64,000 nucleotides of DNA from Kosakonia pseudosacchari (GCF_900184035.1 NZ_FXWP01000009.1:124001-188000), one strand, 5' to 3'; counted from the stretch's first letter, positions 46,022 through 55,900 are shown. Notes: generated by a model not told the origin, from the letters alone. Program-made: numbers and translations.

Positions 46022-46323
46022 AAGATGATGTTAAAAACCGTGCAGAACCGCTGGCAAGTTAAGTTGTTTAATTTTGATAACCAGATAGCAAAATATTATT
46101 AACATTTAATCTCTTTGAGTTACAAACGGATTCTGCCCGCAATGTGACGTAACCTGCATGTCACCAGGGGTTTTCTGCGTTGCTGTTCCATAATCTTTCG
46201 TTATGTTCGTTACCGCGCTGTGCACGCGCGTTTTCTGCCACGATCACACTTTGTAAATTTCCCATCACGCACGCAAAGAGGCTTCTCTACACTCCAGAGA
46301 GAACACACTGGAGGGATTACACT
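46022..46323. promoter_or_regulatory. ydcI-ydcJ divergent promoter region
   Basis: A 302-bp AT-rich region with no gene. GTGAC (46144-46148) and GTCAC (46160-46164), 11 bases apart, form an inverted repeat that could be a YdcI site. No -35/-10 pair is claimed. The ydcJ ribosome-binding site is at 46311-46316 (GGAGGG). Confidence 0.4.
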
Positions 46324-47667
46324 ATGGCGTACAGCATCACGGCTGATGAGATTCGGGAACACTTTTCACAGGCGATGTCGGCCATGTACCAGCAGGAAGT
46401 TCCGCAATACGGCACGCTGCTGGAGCTGGTCGCGGATGTGAATCTGGCGGTACTGGAAAACAACCCGCGTCTGCATGAACAACTGGCCAACGCCGATGAA
46501 TTAGCGCGGCTTAATGTCGAGCGCCATGGCGCCATCAGGGTAGGGACGGCTGAGGAGCTTTCTACTTTGCGGCGCATGTTTGCCATTATGGGGATGTTCC
46601 CGGTTAGCTATTACGATCTCTCGCAGGCGGGCGTTCCGGTGCACTCCACCGCCTTTCGCCCGATCGAAGACGCGGCGCTGGCGCGTAACCCGTTTCGTAT
46701 TTTTACCTCGCTGTTGCGTCTGGAACTTATCGAAAACGAAACCCTGCGCAACAAAGCCGCCGCCATCCTGGCGAAGCGCGACATTTTCACTCCAGCTTGC
46801 CGCCAGCTGATTGAGCTGCATGAACTGAATGGCGGTTTCACCCCGCAGCAGGCCAGCGCCTTTGTTGAGGAAGCGCTGGAAACCTTCCGCTGGCATCGCC
46901 ATGCCACGGTGGATGCGCAAACCTATCAGGCGTTGCATGATGAGCACCGCCTGATTGCCGATGTGGTCTGTTTCCCTGGCTGCCATATCAATCACTTAAC
47001 GCCACGCACGCTGGATATTGACCGCGCTCAGGCGCTGATGCCGGAGTACGGCATTGAACCGAAAATCCTGATTGAAGGGCCGCCGCGTCGCGATGTGCCG
47101 ATTTTGCTGCGCCAGACCAGTTTTAAAGCACTCGATGAACCCGTGCTATTTAACGGCGAGCACCAGGGCACGCATACCGCGCGTTTTGGCGAAATCGAAC
47201 AGCGCGGCGTCGCGTTAACGCAGAAGGGGCGCGCGCTCTATGATCAACTGCTGACCAGCGCCGGAACCGGCAAAGATAATCTGACGCACCAGTTGCATTT
47301 ACAGGAGGTGTTTAAAGCCTTCCCGGACAGCGAAATGCTGCTGCGCAAGCAAGGGCTGGCGTGGTTCCGCTATCGCCTGACGCCAACAGGCGAAGCACAC
47401 CGCCAGGCGATTCGCCCGGGCGACGATCCGCAGCCGCTGATCGAACGCGGCTGGGTGGTGGCGCAACCTATCACCTATGAGGATTTTCTGCCGGTCAGCG
47501 CGGCGGGGATTTTCCAGTCGAACCTTGGCAACGAAACCCAGGCCCGCAGCCACGGCAACGCCAGCCAGGCGCAGTTTGAGGCTGCGCTGGGTTGCCCGGT
47601 GTTCGATGAGTTCACACTCTATGCGGAAGCCGAAGCGCGCAGCAAACGGCGTTGCGGTCTGCTGTAA
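46324..47667 (+). CDS. ydcJ: DUF1338 / VOC-family protein YdcJ
   Basis: A 447-residue protein equal in length to E. coli YdcJ. DUF1338 is related to HglS, an Fe(II) dioxygenase-decarboxylase acting on 2-oxoadipate in lysine breakdown to D-2-hydroxyglutarate. The conserved blocks HGAIRVGTAEEL, AGVPVHSTAFRPI and CHINHLTPRTLDID carry likely metal-binding His residues. Whether YdcJ has this activity is uncertain. The start at 46324 follows GGAGGGATTACACT. It is followed by a carboxylesterase at 42 bp, possibly co-transcribed. Confidence 0.93.
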   Translation: MAYSITADEIREHFSQAMSAMYQQEVPQYGTLLELVADVNLAVLENNPRLHEQLANADELARLNVERHGAIRVGTAEELSTLRRMFAIMGMFPVSYYDLSQAGVPVHSTAFRPIEDAALARNPFRIFTSLLRLELIENETLRNKAAAILAKRDIFTPACRQLIELHELNGGFTPQQASAFVEEALETFRWHRHATVDAQTYQALHDEHRLIADVVCFPGCHINHLTPRTLDIDRAQALMPEYGIEPKILIEGPPRRDVPILLRQTSFKALDEPVLFNGEHQGTHTARFGEIEQRGVALTQKGRALYDQLLTSAGTGKDNLTHQLHLQEVFKAFPDSEMLLRKQGLAWFRYRLTPTGEAHRQAIRPGDDPQPLIERGWVVAQPITYEDFLPVSAAGIFQSNLGNETQARSHGNASQAQFEAALGCPVFDEFTLYAEAEARSKRRCGLL

Positions 47668-47709
47668 AACAGGTAATCTGCCAGAAATCAGTTATTTCTG
47701 GATGTTGTT

Positions 47710-49218
47710 ATGGAAAATCCATTAACGCCGCTGGCACACATCCGCCAGGGGAGTGTGCTGGGATGCAGTGAGGACGCCTTTCATGTCTGGCGCGGTATTC
47801 CGTTTGCCGCGCCGCCCACCGGCGCACTGCGCTGGCGCGCGCCCCAGCCACCGCAGCCCTGGCAGGGCGTGCGCATAGCCGACACGTTTTCCGCCGCCAG
47901 TTGGCAAAACAGTGATTACTGCCTGCAGATCGGCGGCGGAGATCCGGGGCGTTTCTCCGAAGATTGTCTCTATTTGAATATCTGGTCACCGGCTTCGCGG
48001 ACAACACCGCTGCCGGTGATGGTCTGGCTGCACGGCGGCGGGTTCACTATCGGCTCCGGCGGGTTGCCACCGTATGACGGAAAAGCGCTTGCTGCGCGCG
48101 GTGTGGTGCTGGTGACGGCCAATTATCGCCTTGGTCATCTGGGCTTTTTCGCCCATCCGGCGCTGGAGCAGGAGAGCGATGAGCGCGTCTACAACTTCGG
48201 CTTGCTTGATCAGATAGCCGCCTTGCGTTGGGTGCAGGAAAATATCGCCGCGTTTGGCGGTGACGCTGACAACGTTACGCTGTTTGGCGAATCGGCCGGG
48301 GCGCGCAGCGTGATGGCGCTGATGGCTTCGCCGCTGGCAGAAGGGCTGTTTCACAAGGCCATTATTCAGAGCAGTTATACCTTACCGGATACACCGCGCG
48401 AGGCCGCGCTGGCAAAAGGTGAAGCGATTGCCGCGCATTTTGGGCTGGAAAATGCCAGTGCCGAACAGTTGCGCGCGCTGCCGGCAGAGGCGTTCTGGCC
48501 GCTGGAAGCGCCGTTGAAAATTGCGCCTGCGCCCATCGCAGGTGATTGCGTGTTACCGGAACCGATGCTCGATACCTTTTTCGCCGGTCGGCAACATCCG
48601 ATGCCGGTCATTATCGGGTCGAACAGTGATGAAGCCAGCGTGATGGCCGAGTTTGGCGTCGATCTCGCCGGGCAAATCGAAAAGATACGCCGCGAACAGC
48701 GGCTCGGACTGGGGCTGATCCGGCTGCTTTATCCGGGAGTGAAAGGGGATGCCGAACTGGGTCGCCAGGTCTGCCGCGATATGGCCTTTACCACGCTCGG
48801 TCTGGTGGTGATGCAGGCCCAGCAGCGTGTCGGGCAACCCTGCTGGCGTTACTGGTTTGATTATGTTGCCGAAGCGGCGCACGACACCTATATCAACGGC
48901 GCGTGGCACGGTAATGAAGTGCCGTATGTATTCGACAATCTTATGCTTTCGGAGCCGTCCTGCCACTATGTTAACCCGCGCGATCTCGCCTTTGCCGCGC
49001 ATATTGCCGATTACTGGGTGCGGTTTGCCGCCCACGCTGAACGCCGAACTGAAGCACTGCCCGGCGTGGTAACCTGGCGGGCCTGCGTACGTGGTCGCGA
49101 TCGCCTTTTACGGATGGGATTGAATAAACATGCAGGATTTCGCATGGTTAACCGCTTTATGCGTGCGCGACTGAGCTTCTTTCGCCGGGTTATGCGCCAC
49201 CATGTGAAGCTTGATTAG
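47710..49218 (+). CDS. Type-B carboxylesterase (PnbA-like)
   Basis: A 502-residue carboxylesterase/lipase. FRGIP-equivalent VWRGIPFAAPP is near the N-terminus; EDCLYLNIW, MVWLHGGGFTIGS (oxyanion, about 95), nucleophile elbow FGESAGARS (Ser about 196), and the later Glu/His positions (NGAWHGNEVPYVF with the His about 395) complete the triad of this family. No signal peptide. The ribosome-binding site is weak. A short CCAGAAAT/ATTTCTGG hairpin (47681-47701) lies just upstream. The 3' end overlaps the convergent LysR gene by 29 bp. Confidence 0.9.
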   Translation: MENPLTPLAHIRQGSVLGCSEDAFHVWRGIPFAAPPTGALRWRAPQPPQPWQGVRIADTFSAASWQNSDYCLQIGGGDPGRFSEDCLYLNIWSPASRTTPLPVMVWLHGGGFTIGSGGLPPYDGKALAARGVVLVTANYRLGHLGFFAHPALEQESDERVYNFGLLDQIAALRWVQENIAAFGGDADNVTLFGESAGARSVMALMASPLAEGLFHKAIIQSSYTLPDTPREAALAKGEAIAAHFGLENASAEQLRALPAEAFWPLEAPLKIAPAPIAGDCVLPEPMLDTFFAGRQHPMPVIIGSNSDEASVMAEFGVDLAGQIEKIRREQRLGLGLIRLLYPGVKGDAELGRQVCRDMAFTTLGLVVMQAQQRVGQPCWRYWFDYVAEAAHDTYINGAWHGNEVPYVFDNLMLSEPSCHYVNPRDLAFAAHIADYWVRFAAHAERRTEALPGVVTWRACVRGRDRLLRMGLNKHAGFRMVNRFMRARLSFFRRVMRHHVKLD

Positions 49219-50056
49219 CCCCCAGTAACCCCTCTCTGAACGCCGCCAGCCCGGCGGCTTTATTCTCCGTTTCCCGCAGCACCAGGCGGTAACTGGCACC
49301 GGTTCTGACACGCTGCGAAAACGGGCGCAGTAAGCGTCCGGCCTGGATATCTTCCGCAACCAGCGTCTCATCGGCGATGGCCATCCCCAGCCCCTGAATG
49401 GCCGCGGTAATGGCGAGATCCATGGTGTCGAAGTGTTGATTTTTGCTCATGGCGGGCTGAAACGCGCTTTGTCTTGCCAGCCACAGCGACCAGTCGGTTT
49501 TATCCCGCGTTGGGTGCAATAATGTGGCGGCTTCCAGCGCAGTGCGCTGCGCCAGGGCGTGGCTTATGACCGGCGTTAACGCTTCCTCAAACAACAGATC
49601 CCCGGCGCTTAATTGAGTACCAAACACAATCGCCGCGTCATAAGGTTCTGTTTTGAAGTTAATGGTGTGATCGGTGGTGGTGGTCAATGCCACCTGTAAT
49701 TCAGGGTAACGTTGTTCCAGATTCACCAGTCGCGGCACCAGCCAGCGTATCGCACAGGTTGGCGCTTTCAGACGCACCACCGTTTGTTGCGAACGCGCCT
49801 GGTCTGCGACCATCAGCAGTTGCTCGAACGCGCCGCGCAGCTCCGGTAGCAGGGCGCTGCCTTGCGGGGAAAGGTGCAAGCCGCGCGCATGGCGCTCAAA
49901 CAGCGGAAAGCCGAACCAGTTTTCCAGCGCGGCGATTTTGCGGCTGACCGCGCCCTGCGTCAGGCACAACTCTTTTGCCGCATGCGTCAGATTCAGGTGG
50001 CGGGCGGTGACCAGAAAAGCGTCGATGGCATTGAGCGGCAACGATCGGGGTGACAT
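49190..50056 (-). CDS. LysR-family regulator (GcvA-like)
   Basis: A 288-residue LysR protein. HTH: LNAIDAFLVTARHLNLTHAA and LTQGAVSRKIAALENWFGFPLFERH; the co-inducer domain follows. The SRK/ERHARGLHLSPQG pattern is of the GcvA/AmpR group. It is divergent from the aminotransferase-binding-protein pair, with an 18-bp palindrome between them, so it probably regulates that pair. The last 29 bp lie inside the carboxylesterase gene on the other strand. Confidence 0.9.
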   Translation of the reverse strand: MSPRSLPLNAIDAFLVTARHLNLTHAAKELCLTQGAVSRKIAALENWFGFPLFERHARGLHLSPQGSALLPELRGAFEQLLMVADQARSQQTVVRLKAPTCAIRWLVPRLVNLEQRYPELQVALTTTTDHTINFKTEPYDAAIVFGTQLSAGDLLFEEALTPVISHALAQRTALEAATLLHPTRDKTDWSLWLARQSAFQPAMSKNQHFDTMDLAITAAIQGLGMAIADETLVAEDIQAGRLLRPFSQRVRTGASYRLVLRETENKAAGLAAFREGLLGANQASHGGA

Positions 50057-50093
50057 GACAACTCCAGCTATGCAATTTATTCATGGCTATTAT

Positions 50094-50111
50094 GACAACA
50101 ATTCGGTTGTC
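50094..50111. promoter_or_regulatory. LysR-type operator
   Basis: GACAAC-AATTCG-GTTGTC, a perfect 6+6+6 inverted repeat in the 111-bp spacer between the LysR gene and the aminotransferase, fitting LysR sites in arm size. It is 57 bp upstream of the aminotransferase start. Confidence 0.65.
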
Positions 50112-50167
50112 GGCTCAACAGGGTTTAGTTTGAATGCTTATGCACTTTTTATGTGAAAGGATCAGGC

Positions 50168-51337
50168 ATGACTCTGCGTACCCCGGTGAAAACTCGCTCC
50201 AAATTACCCGATGTTGGCACCACCATTTTTACCGTTATCGGCCAGCTTTCCGCCGAACATAATGCGATTAACCTTTCTCAGGGCGCGCCCAACTTTCCCT
50301 GCGATCCGCATCTGATTGCCGGGGTGACGCGTGCCATGCAAGCCAATCATAACCAGTACGCGTCCATGACCGGTCTGCGCCCGTTAAAGGAGCGGATTGC
50401 TCAGAAAATCAGCGAGCTGTACCGCACGGATTACGACGTTGACAGTGAAATCCTCATTACCGCCAGCGCCAGCGAAGGGTTGTACTCCGCCATCAGCGGG
50501 CTGGTGCATCCGGGCGATGAAGTGATTTACTTTGAACCCTCGTTTGACAGCTATGCGCCAATCGTCCGTTTACAGGGCGCAACGCCCGTTGCCATCAAAC
50601 TGACCGTGCCGGATTTCGCGGTGAACTGGGACGAAGTGCGCGCGGCAATCACACCGCGCACGCGCATGATCATCATTAATACGCCGCACAACCCCAGCGG
50701 GCAGGTTTTTTCAAGCGCTGATCTTGAGCAACTGGCAGCGATCACTCGTCACACCGATATTGTGATCCTCTCCGATGAAGTCTACGAACATGTGGTGTTT
50801 GACGGCGAGCCGCATCACGGCATGGCAACCCATCCGCAACTGGCCGAGCGCAGCGTGATTATCTCGTCGTTTGGCAAGACCTACCATGTGACCGGCTGGC
50901 GTGTGGGATACTGCGTTGCGCCTGCTGAACTGATGGACGAGATCTGCAAAGTCCACCAGTTTTTGATGTTTTCTGCCGATACCCCCATGCAGCATGCCTT
51001 TGCTGATTACATGGGTGACCCGCAGGGTTGGCTGTCGCTGGCGGCGTTTTACCAGCGTAAACGCGACCTTTTGCAAACATTGCTCGCTGAGTCACCGTTT
51101 CGCCTGCTACCCAGCGCCGGATCGTTTTTTCTGCTGGCGGATTACAGCCACTTTAGCGATGAAAGTGACAGCGAGATGGTTAAAAGGCTGATTATTGATT
51201 GCGGTGTTGCCACTATTCCGTTGTCGGCGTTTTATACCGATGGTACAGATAACAAGTTGATCCGCCTCTCTTTTGCGAAAGACGAGGCCACATTAAGAGC
51301 AGGCGCGCAGGCCCTGTGTCGTGTTAAGCCACGCTAA
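50168..51337 (+). CDS. PLP aminotransferase (MtnE/YbdL-like)
   Basis: A 389-residue fold-type I aminotransferase close to E. coli YbdL, a methionine aminotransferase. Substrate/PLP motifs are SQGAPNFPCDP, NTPHNPSGQVF (about 178), DEVYEHVVFDG (about 207), and the Schiff-base Lys in SSFGKTYHVTGWRVGY (about 237), with a late Arg in RLSFAKD. The ATG at 50168 follows AAAGGATCAGGC; the frame starts 15 bp earlier. It is translated with the binding-protein gene 9 bp downstream. The substrate is likely methionine or a related 2-oxo/amino acid pair. Confidence 0.88.
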   Translation: MTLRTPVKTRSKLPDVGTTIFTVIGQLSAEHNAINLSQGAPNFPCDPHLIAGVTRAMQANHNQYASMTGLRPLKERIAQKISELYRTDYDVDSEILITASASEGLYSAISGLVHPGDEVIYFEPSFDSYAPIVRLQGATPVAIKLTVPDFAVNWDEVRAAITPRTRMIIINTPHNPSGQVFSSADLEQLAAITRHTDIVILSDEVYEHVVFDGEPHHGMATHPQLAERSVIISSFGKTYHVTGWRVGYCVAPAELMDEICKVHQFLMFSADTPMQHAFADYMGDPQGWLSLAAFYQRKRDLLQTLLAESPFRLLPSAGSFFLLADYSHFSDESDSEMVKRLIIDCGVATIPLSAFYTDGTDNKLIRLSFAKDEATLRAGAQALCRVKPR

Positions 51338-51346
51338 GGAGCGTTA

Positions 51347-52129
51347 ATGATGAAATATAAAGCACTCTGTCTGGGCATGGGTTTGCTCTGCTCATTCTCC
51401 TCGTTTGCCGAAAACGCCCTGCGTTACGGTGTGGAAGCGGAATATCCGCCGTTTGAAAGCCGCAACGCGTCAGGCGAACTGGAAGGTTTTGACATCGAAC
51501 TGGGTAACGCTGTCTGCAAAGCGGCGCAGCTGAAATGCAGTTGGGTGGAGACCTCGTTTGATGCGTTGATCCCGGGGCTTACAGCCAAAAAATTCGACGC
51601 CATTAACTCGGCGATGAACATTACCGAACAGCGGCGCAAAAGCATTGATTTCACCCAGCCGATTTATCGCATTCCTTCGCAACTGGTCGGCAAAAGTGGC
51701 GACGGCATGGAAGCGACCGCTGAGGGGCTGAAAGGCAAAACCATTGGCGTGTTACAGGGATCGATTCAGGAAACCTACGCCAAAGAGCACTGGGAAAAGC
51801 ACGGTGTCACGGTGGTGTCGTATAAAGATCAGAATATGGCGTGGGGAGATTTGCTGAACGGTCGCATTGACGCCTCACTGGTGATGTCAGCGGCGGGGCA
51901 GGCAGGTTTCCTCAGCAAGCCGCAGGGGAAAGGGTTTGGCTTTATTGGCAAACCGGTATCGGACGATACGATCCTCGGCAGTGGTATCGGTTTCGGGCTG
52001 CGCAAAGGTGACGAGGCCACCAAAAAGCAACTTGATGCCGCCATCGATAAAATCCGCGCTGACGGCACCATCAAAACGCTGGCGGAAAAGTACTTCCCCG
52101 GCATTGATGTTAGTGTCAGCGCACAATAA
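51347..52129 (+). CDS. ABC-transporter amino-acid-binding protein
   Basis: A 260-residue periplasmic binding protein of the HisJ/ArgT (SBP_bac_3) family. Signal peptide cleaved after SSFA (about residue 21). Ligand core: EAEYPPFESRNASGELEGFDIELGN, FDALIPGLTAKKFDAINSAMNIT, and the C-terminal DGTIKTLAEKYF. It is co-transcribed with the aminotransferase, which suggests uptake of that enzyme's amino-acid substrate. No permease or ATPase is adjacent, so it must use components encoded elsewhere. A strong terminator follows. Confidence 0.92.
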   Translation: MMKYKALCLGMGLLCSFSSFAENALRYGVEAEYPPFESRNASGELEGFDIELGNAVCKAAQLKCSWVETSFDALIPGLTAKKFDAINSAMNITEQRRKSIDFTQPIYRIPSQLVGKSGDGMEATAEGLKGKTIGVLQGSIQETYAKEHWEKHGVTVVSYKDQNMAWGDLLNGRIDASLVMSAAGQAGFLSKPQGKGFGFIGKPVSDDTILGSGIGFGLRKGDEATKKQLDAAIDKIRADGTIKTLAEKYFPGIDVSVSAQ

Positions 52130-52144
52130 AGCATGACCACTCTG

Positions 52145-52180
52145 GCGCCTGCCGTCTGATGTCCGGCAGGCGCTTTTTTA
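52145..52180 (+). terminator. Rho-independent terminator after binding protein
   Basis: GCGCCTGCCG (52145-52154) pairs with CGGCAGGCGC (52164-52173), then TTTTTTATTT. Confidence 0.95.
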
Positions 52181-52401
52181 TTTCCGCCGCAAACCTCCGC
52201 TGTTATACAGATCTTTACGCCGCTTTCGGGCTGCTCTTATCGACAGAAAATATTTCATGTTTCGTTCATATATTCGGCAGCCAACAATTGGATTCTCAAT
52301 GAATTTTGTCTAGAGTGATGCGTTCATTAATGAACGCTTTCGCCGCTATTTCGCGTCATCGCGAAATGCCATTTGACGACCAGAAGGACGTGTTACCAGG
52401 C

Positions 52402-54057
52402 ATGAACCGCAGACGATTTATCCAAGCATCCATGGCCCTTGCCGCAACTTACGGCACCACCGGTGTTGCATCGCTCTTTTCCCGCGCGGCGTTTGCGGCG
52501 GAAACGGACATTGCCGATGGCCAGAGCCGCCGTTTTGATTTCTCCGTGCTGCAGTCCATGGCGCACGATCTGGCGCAACAGCAGTGGGGCGGCGCACCGA
52601 AAGCGCTCCCCAACACGCTGGCGAACCTGACGCCGCAGGCTTACAACAGCATTCAGTATGATGCGCAGCACTCGCTGTGGAACAACGTTGATGGCCGCCA
52701 GCTGGACGTGCAGTTTTTCCACGTCGGCATGGGGTTTCGCCGCCGCGTTCGCATGTTCTCCCTCGACCAGAACACGCACCAGGCGCGTGAAATTCACTTC
52801 CGCCCGGAGCTGTTTAACTACCACGACGCGGGCGTCGATACGAAACAACTGGAAGGGCAAAGCGATCTGGGTTTCGCCGGGTTCCGCGCCTTTAAAGCGC
52901 CTGAACTGGCGCGCCGCGATATCGTCTCGTTCCTCGGCGCCAGCTATTTCCGCGCGGTAGACAGCACCTTCCAGTACGGCCTTTCCGCACGCGGCGTGGC
53001 GATTGATACCTTTACCGATACGCCGGAAGAGTTTCCGGATTTCACCGCCTTCTGGTTTGAGACGGCAAAAGCGTCCGATACCACCTTTACCGTTTATGCG
53101 CTGCTCGACAGCCCGAGCATTACCGGCGCGTACAAGTTCGTGATCCATTGCGAAGAGAGCCAGGTGATCATGGATGTCGATAACCGCCTGTATGCGCGCA
53201 AAGACATCAAGCAACTGGGTATCGCGCCGATGACCAGTATGTTCAGCTGCGGTAATAATGAACGCCGCGTCTGCGATACCATTCATCCGCAAATTCACGA
53301 CTCCGATCGGCTGGCGATGTGGCGCGGCAACGGCGAGTGGATCTGCCGCCCGCTGAACAACCCGCAAAAATTGCAGTTCAACGCTTATCAGGATGAAAAC
53401 CCGAAAGGGTTTGGCCTGCTGCAACTCGATCGTGATTTCTCCCACTACCAGGATGTGATGGGCTGGTACAACAAGCGCCCAAGCCTGTGGGTGGAGCCGC
53501 GTAACAAGTGGGGAAAAGGGGCGGTCAGCCTGATGGAGATCCCCACCACCGGCGAAACGCTGGATAACATTGTCTGCTTCTGGCAGCCGGAAAAACCGGT
53601 GAAAGCGGGGGATGATTTTGCCTTCCAGTATCGTCTTTACTGGAGCGCGATGCCGCCGGTACGCTCGCCGCTGGCGCGCGTTTACGCGACCCGCACCGGC
53701 ATGGGCGGTTTCCCGGAAGGCTGGGCGCCGGGCGAACACTATCCGGACAAATGGGCGCGTCGTTTCGCTATTGATTTTGTTGGCGGCGATCTGAAAGCGG
53801 CCGCGCCGAAAGGCATTGAGCCGGTCATCACGCTGTCAAACGGTGAAGCGAAACAGGTTGAGATCCTCTATGTCGAACCATTTGACGGGTATCGCATTCT
53901 GTTCGACTGGTATCCGACCAATGATTCCACTGATCCGGTAGACATGCGCCTGTTCCTGCGCTGCCAGGGCGACGCCATCAGCGAAACCTGGCTCTATCAA
54001 TACTTCCCGCCTGCGCCGGACAAACGTAACTACGTTGATGACCGCATCATGCGCTAA
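52402..54057 (+). CDS. opgD: Periplasmic glucan biosynthesis protein OpgD
   Basis: A 551-residue Tat-exported protein, the same length as E. coli OpgD (MdoD), a paralogue of OpgG that shapes the backbone of osmoregulated periplasmic glucans. The Tat signal [13 protein letters not shown] is at the N-terminus, with cleavage after AFA. Strongly conserved body: [48 protein letters not shown]. The start at 52402 is chosen by homology and the Tat motif, not the upstream frame. ydcH, which follows in E. coli, is absent. Confidence 0.96.
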   Translation: MNRRRFIQASMALAATYGTTGVASLFSRAAFAAETDIADGQSRRFDFSVLQSMAHDLAQQQWGGAPKALPNTLANLTPQAYNSIQYDAQHSLWNNVDGRQLDVQFFHVGMGFRRRVRMFSLDQNTHQAREIHFRPELFNYHDAGVDTKQLEGQSDLGFAGFRAFKAPELARRDIVSFLGASYFRAVDSTFQYGLSARGVAIDTFTDTPEEFPDFTAFWFETAKASDTTFTVYALLDSPSITGAYKFVIHCEESQVIMDVDNRLYARKDIKQLGIAPMTSMFSCGNNERRVCDTIHPQIHDSDRLAMWRGNGEWICRPLNNPQKLQFNAYQDENPKGFGLLQLDRDFSHYQDVMGWYNKRPSLWVEPRNKWGKGAVSLMEIPTTGETLDNIVCFWQPEKPVKAGDDFAFQYRLYWSAMPPVRSPLARVYATRTGMGGFPEGWAPGEHYPDKWARRFAIDFVGGDLKAAAPKGIEPVITLSNGEAKQVEILYVEPFDGYRILFDWYPTNDSTDPVDMRLFLRCQGDAISETWLYQYFPPAPDKRNYVDDRIMR

Positions 54058-54102
54058 TCTCACTTCGCCCCCGTCAGGGGGCGAATGCTTTATGGAGTCG
54101 TA

Positions 54103-54645
54103 ATGGACGATACCGTTATTCCGGTGAATGACCATCTCACGCTGCATGCCGTCGACGAGCGGTTTGTGCACGATCTTCACCAGTTAATTGTCAAAAACCG
54201 CGACTGGCTACAGCAGTTTCTCAACTGGCCGCACTCAGTCACGTCCATTGATGACACCCGCAAAACCGCGCAGAGCAACATGCTGTTGCACCAGCGCGGT
54301 TACGCCAAAATGTTCATGATGGTGCGCGACGAGGTACTGGTGGGCGTGCTGGCGTTTAACGCCATTGAGCCGTTAAACAAAACGGCCTATATCGGTTACT
54401 GGCTGGACGAAGCCTGCCAGCGGCAGGGAATGGTGTCTCAGGCGATGCAGGCGATGATCGATTTTTACGCCCGCCGCGGCGATATCCGCCGCTTTGTCAT
54501 CAAATGCCGGGTGGCGAATCAGGCCAGCAATCAGGTGGCCTTGCGCAACGGCTTTACGCTTGAAGGCTGCCTTAAACAGGCCGAGTTTCTCAACGGTTGC
54601 TTCGACGATCAAAATATCTGGGCGAAGATCGTCGACAGGGCCTAA
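54103..54645 (+). CDS. rimL: Ribosomal-protein L7/L12 serine N-acetyltransferase
   Basis: A 180-residue GNAT enzyme, orthologue of E. coli RimL, which acetylates the N-terminal serine of L12 to give L7 and can inactivate microcin C by acetylation. Conserved: LHQRGYAKMFM, EPLNKTAYIGYWLDEACQ, motif A QRQGMVSQAMQAMI, and KCRVANQASNQVALRNGF. GGAGTCGTA precedes the ATG. It overlaps the convergent anti-sigma gene by 4 bp. Confidence 0.94.
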   Translation: MDDTVIPVNDHLTLHAVDERFVHDLHQLIVKNRDWLQQFLNWPHSVTSIDDTRKTAQSNMLLHQRGYAKMFMMVRDEVLVGVLAFNAIEPLNKTAYIGYWLDEACQRQGMVSQAMQAMIDFYARRGDIRRFVIKCRVANQASNQVALRNGFTLEGCLKQAEFLNGCFDDQNIWAKIVDRA

Positions 54646-55388
54646 CTGGTGGCCTGCGATACCGCTTTTCGCAGGCCGTTTACCGCCGGTGAGTTCATCG
54701 GCGTTACCAGCGCGTAGTTGTAGTGATCATCACTCCAGTACTGCGCCATCACATCATCTGACTCGCGCTCCCCGTGGGGAAGTTTTACCGGGCTTAACGG
54801 GCGGATATACCAGCCGACCCGCGTACCGTTCCTGTCCTGATACATAATCAGCGCCGCCGGGCCTTGCGCGGTGGCGATAAGCCGCGCGCCGGATAAGGTG
54901 AAACCATACTGTTCAAGATTTGGCGGCTGGTTTCCATTAATGAAATACCGGGCGACCCAGCGGGTGAGTTCGGTTTGCTGGCTTGCCACCACATCCATTG
55001 GCGTGACGGCGGCGTTGTCAAAAAGTTTATAAGCCTGAACCGCGTCCTCCATCGGCTGATGCGTCATTAACATTTGCGACTCTTTTAGTTGCCAGCCGGT
55101 GTAACCGCCAACACTTAACGCCACTACCAGCGCGAAGGCGGTGGCCAGTTTCCATTGCCGCTGCTGACGGGCCTGGCGGCGTAAATAATGCGGCTCCGGT
55201 TTTTCCAGCGCGATGTGTTGCTGGCTCATGGCCTGGCGGAGTTGCTGTGCGTCGCGTCGCCAGCCGGCAACCTGCGCGGCGGCATCCGGGTTTTCTGCCA
55301 GATAGCGCTCGACACGCGCTGAGGTCGCCTCATCGGTTTCGCCATCCATCCAGGCATGCAGATCGTGTTCATCCGGTGGCAACGTCAT
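54642..55388 (-). CDS. Transmembrane anti-sigma factor
   Basis: A 248-residue single-pass membrane protein. The N-terminal cytoplasmic anti-sigma domain (DEHDLHAWMDGETDEATSARVERYLAENP) lacks the zinc HxxxCxxC motif. One TM is at about 82-102 (LATAFALVVALSVGGYTGWQL), then a periplasmic domain. The start overlaps the sigma-factor stop (ATGA), so it should be translated with and sequester that sigma factor. The periplasmic part likely senses the inducing signal. Confidence 0.88.
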   Translation of the reverse strand: MTLPPDEHDLHAWMDGETDEATSARVERYLAENPDAAAQVAGWRRDAQQLRQAMSQQHIALEKPEPHYLRRQARQQRQWKLATAFALVVALSVGGYTGWQLKESQMLMTHQPMEDAVQAYKLFDNAAVTPMDVVASQQTELTRWVARYFINGNQPPNLEQYGFTLSGARLIATAQGPAALIMYQDRNGTRVGWYIRPLSPVKLPHGERESDDVMAQYWSDDHYNYALVTPMNSPAVNGLRKAVSQATS

Positions 55389-55891
55389 TTCAGTCTCCTC
55401 AGCGGCAGCGGTGCTGCCGTACCGTCTAATTTCTCATGTAGCAATTTACGCGCGCGTGACAGGCGCGACATCACGGTGCCGGTCGGGATATCGAGCGTTT
55501 GGGCGACTTCTTTATAACTCAGCCCTTCAATGCTCACCAGCAACAGAATGGCACGATAATCGGTCGGCAGCGTGGCGAACACCGCCAGCGTATCATCCGC
55601 CATTGCCAGTGATTCGGTCGACGCGCTAATGGCCTCCTCGCCGGTGAAAAAGGCGAGGATTTTCATGTACCGCCGCTTGCGCCGCTCGCCGTCAATAAAC
55701 TGACGGTAAAGAATGGCAAACAGCCAGGCGCGCAGGCTCCGTTCGCCATCACTATTTGGGCTACGCGTCAGCGCTTTCATCAGGCAACTTTGCACCAAAT
55801 CTTCCGCGCTGTGCGGGTTACGGGTCAGCCACAGCGCAAAGCGTTGCAAATGTGGCATCACCTGACGAATCTCATCATCAGTCAGTTGCAT
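55385..55891 (-). CDS. ECF RNA polymerase sigma factor
   Basis: A 168-residue group-4 sigma factor: region 2 (RFALWLTRNPHSAEDLVQSC, LRAWLFAILYRQFID) and region 4 (LSYKEVAQTLDIPTGTVMSR as HTH). It is third in the operon with a catalase-like peroxidase, cytochrome b561 and anti-sigma. It probably recognises the GGAAT...CGTCTT promoter upstream of the operon (57518-57545) and so controls its own expression. Confidence 0.92.
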   Translation of the reverse strand: MQLTDDEIRQVMPHLQRFALWLTRNPHSAEDLVQSCLMKALTRSPNSDGERSLRAWLFAILYRQFIDGERRKRRYMKILAFFTGEEAISASTESLAMADDTLAVFATLPTDYRAILLLVSIEGLSYKEVAQTLDIPTGTVMSRLSRARKLLHEKLDGTAAPLPLRRLK

Positions 55892-55900
55892 AGCTTGCCT

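Noticed and set aside
52393-53739. 448-codon frame on the minus strand across opgD
   Set aside because: It is the antisense of a strongly conserved gene in GC-rich DNA; composition is arginine-rich and no motif is seen.
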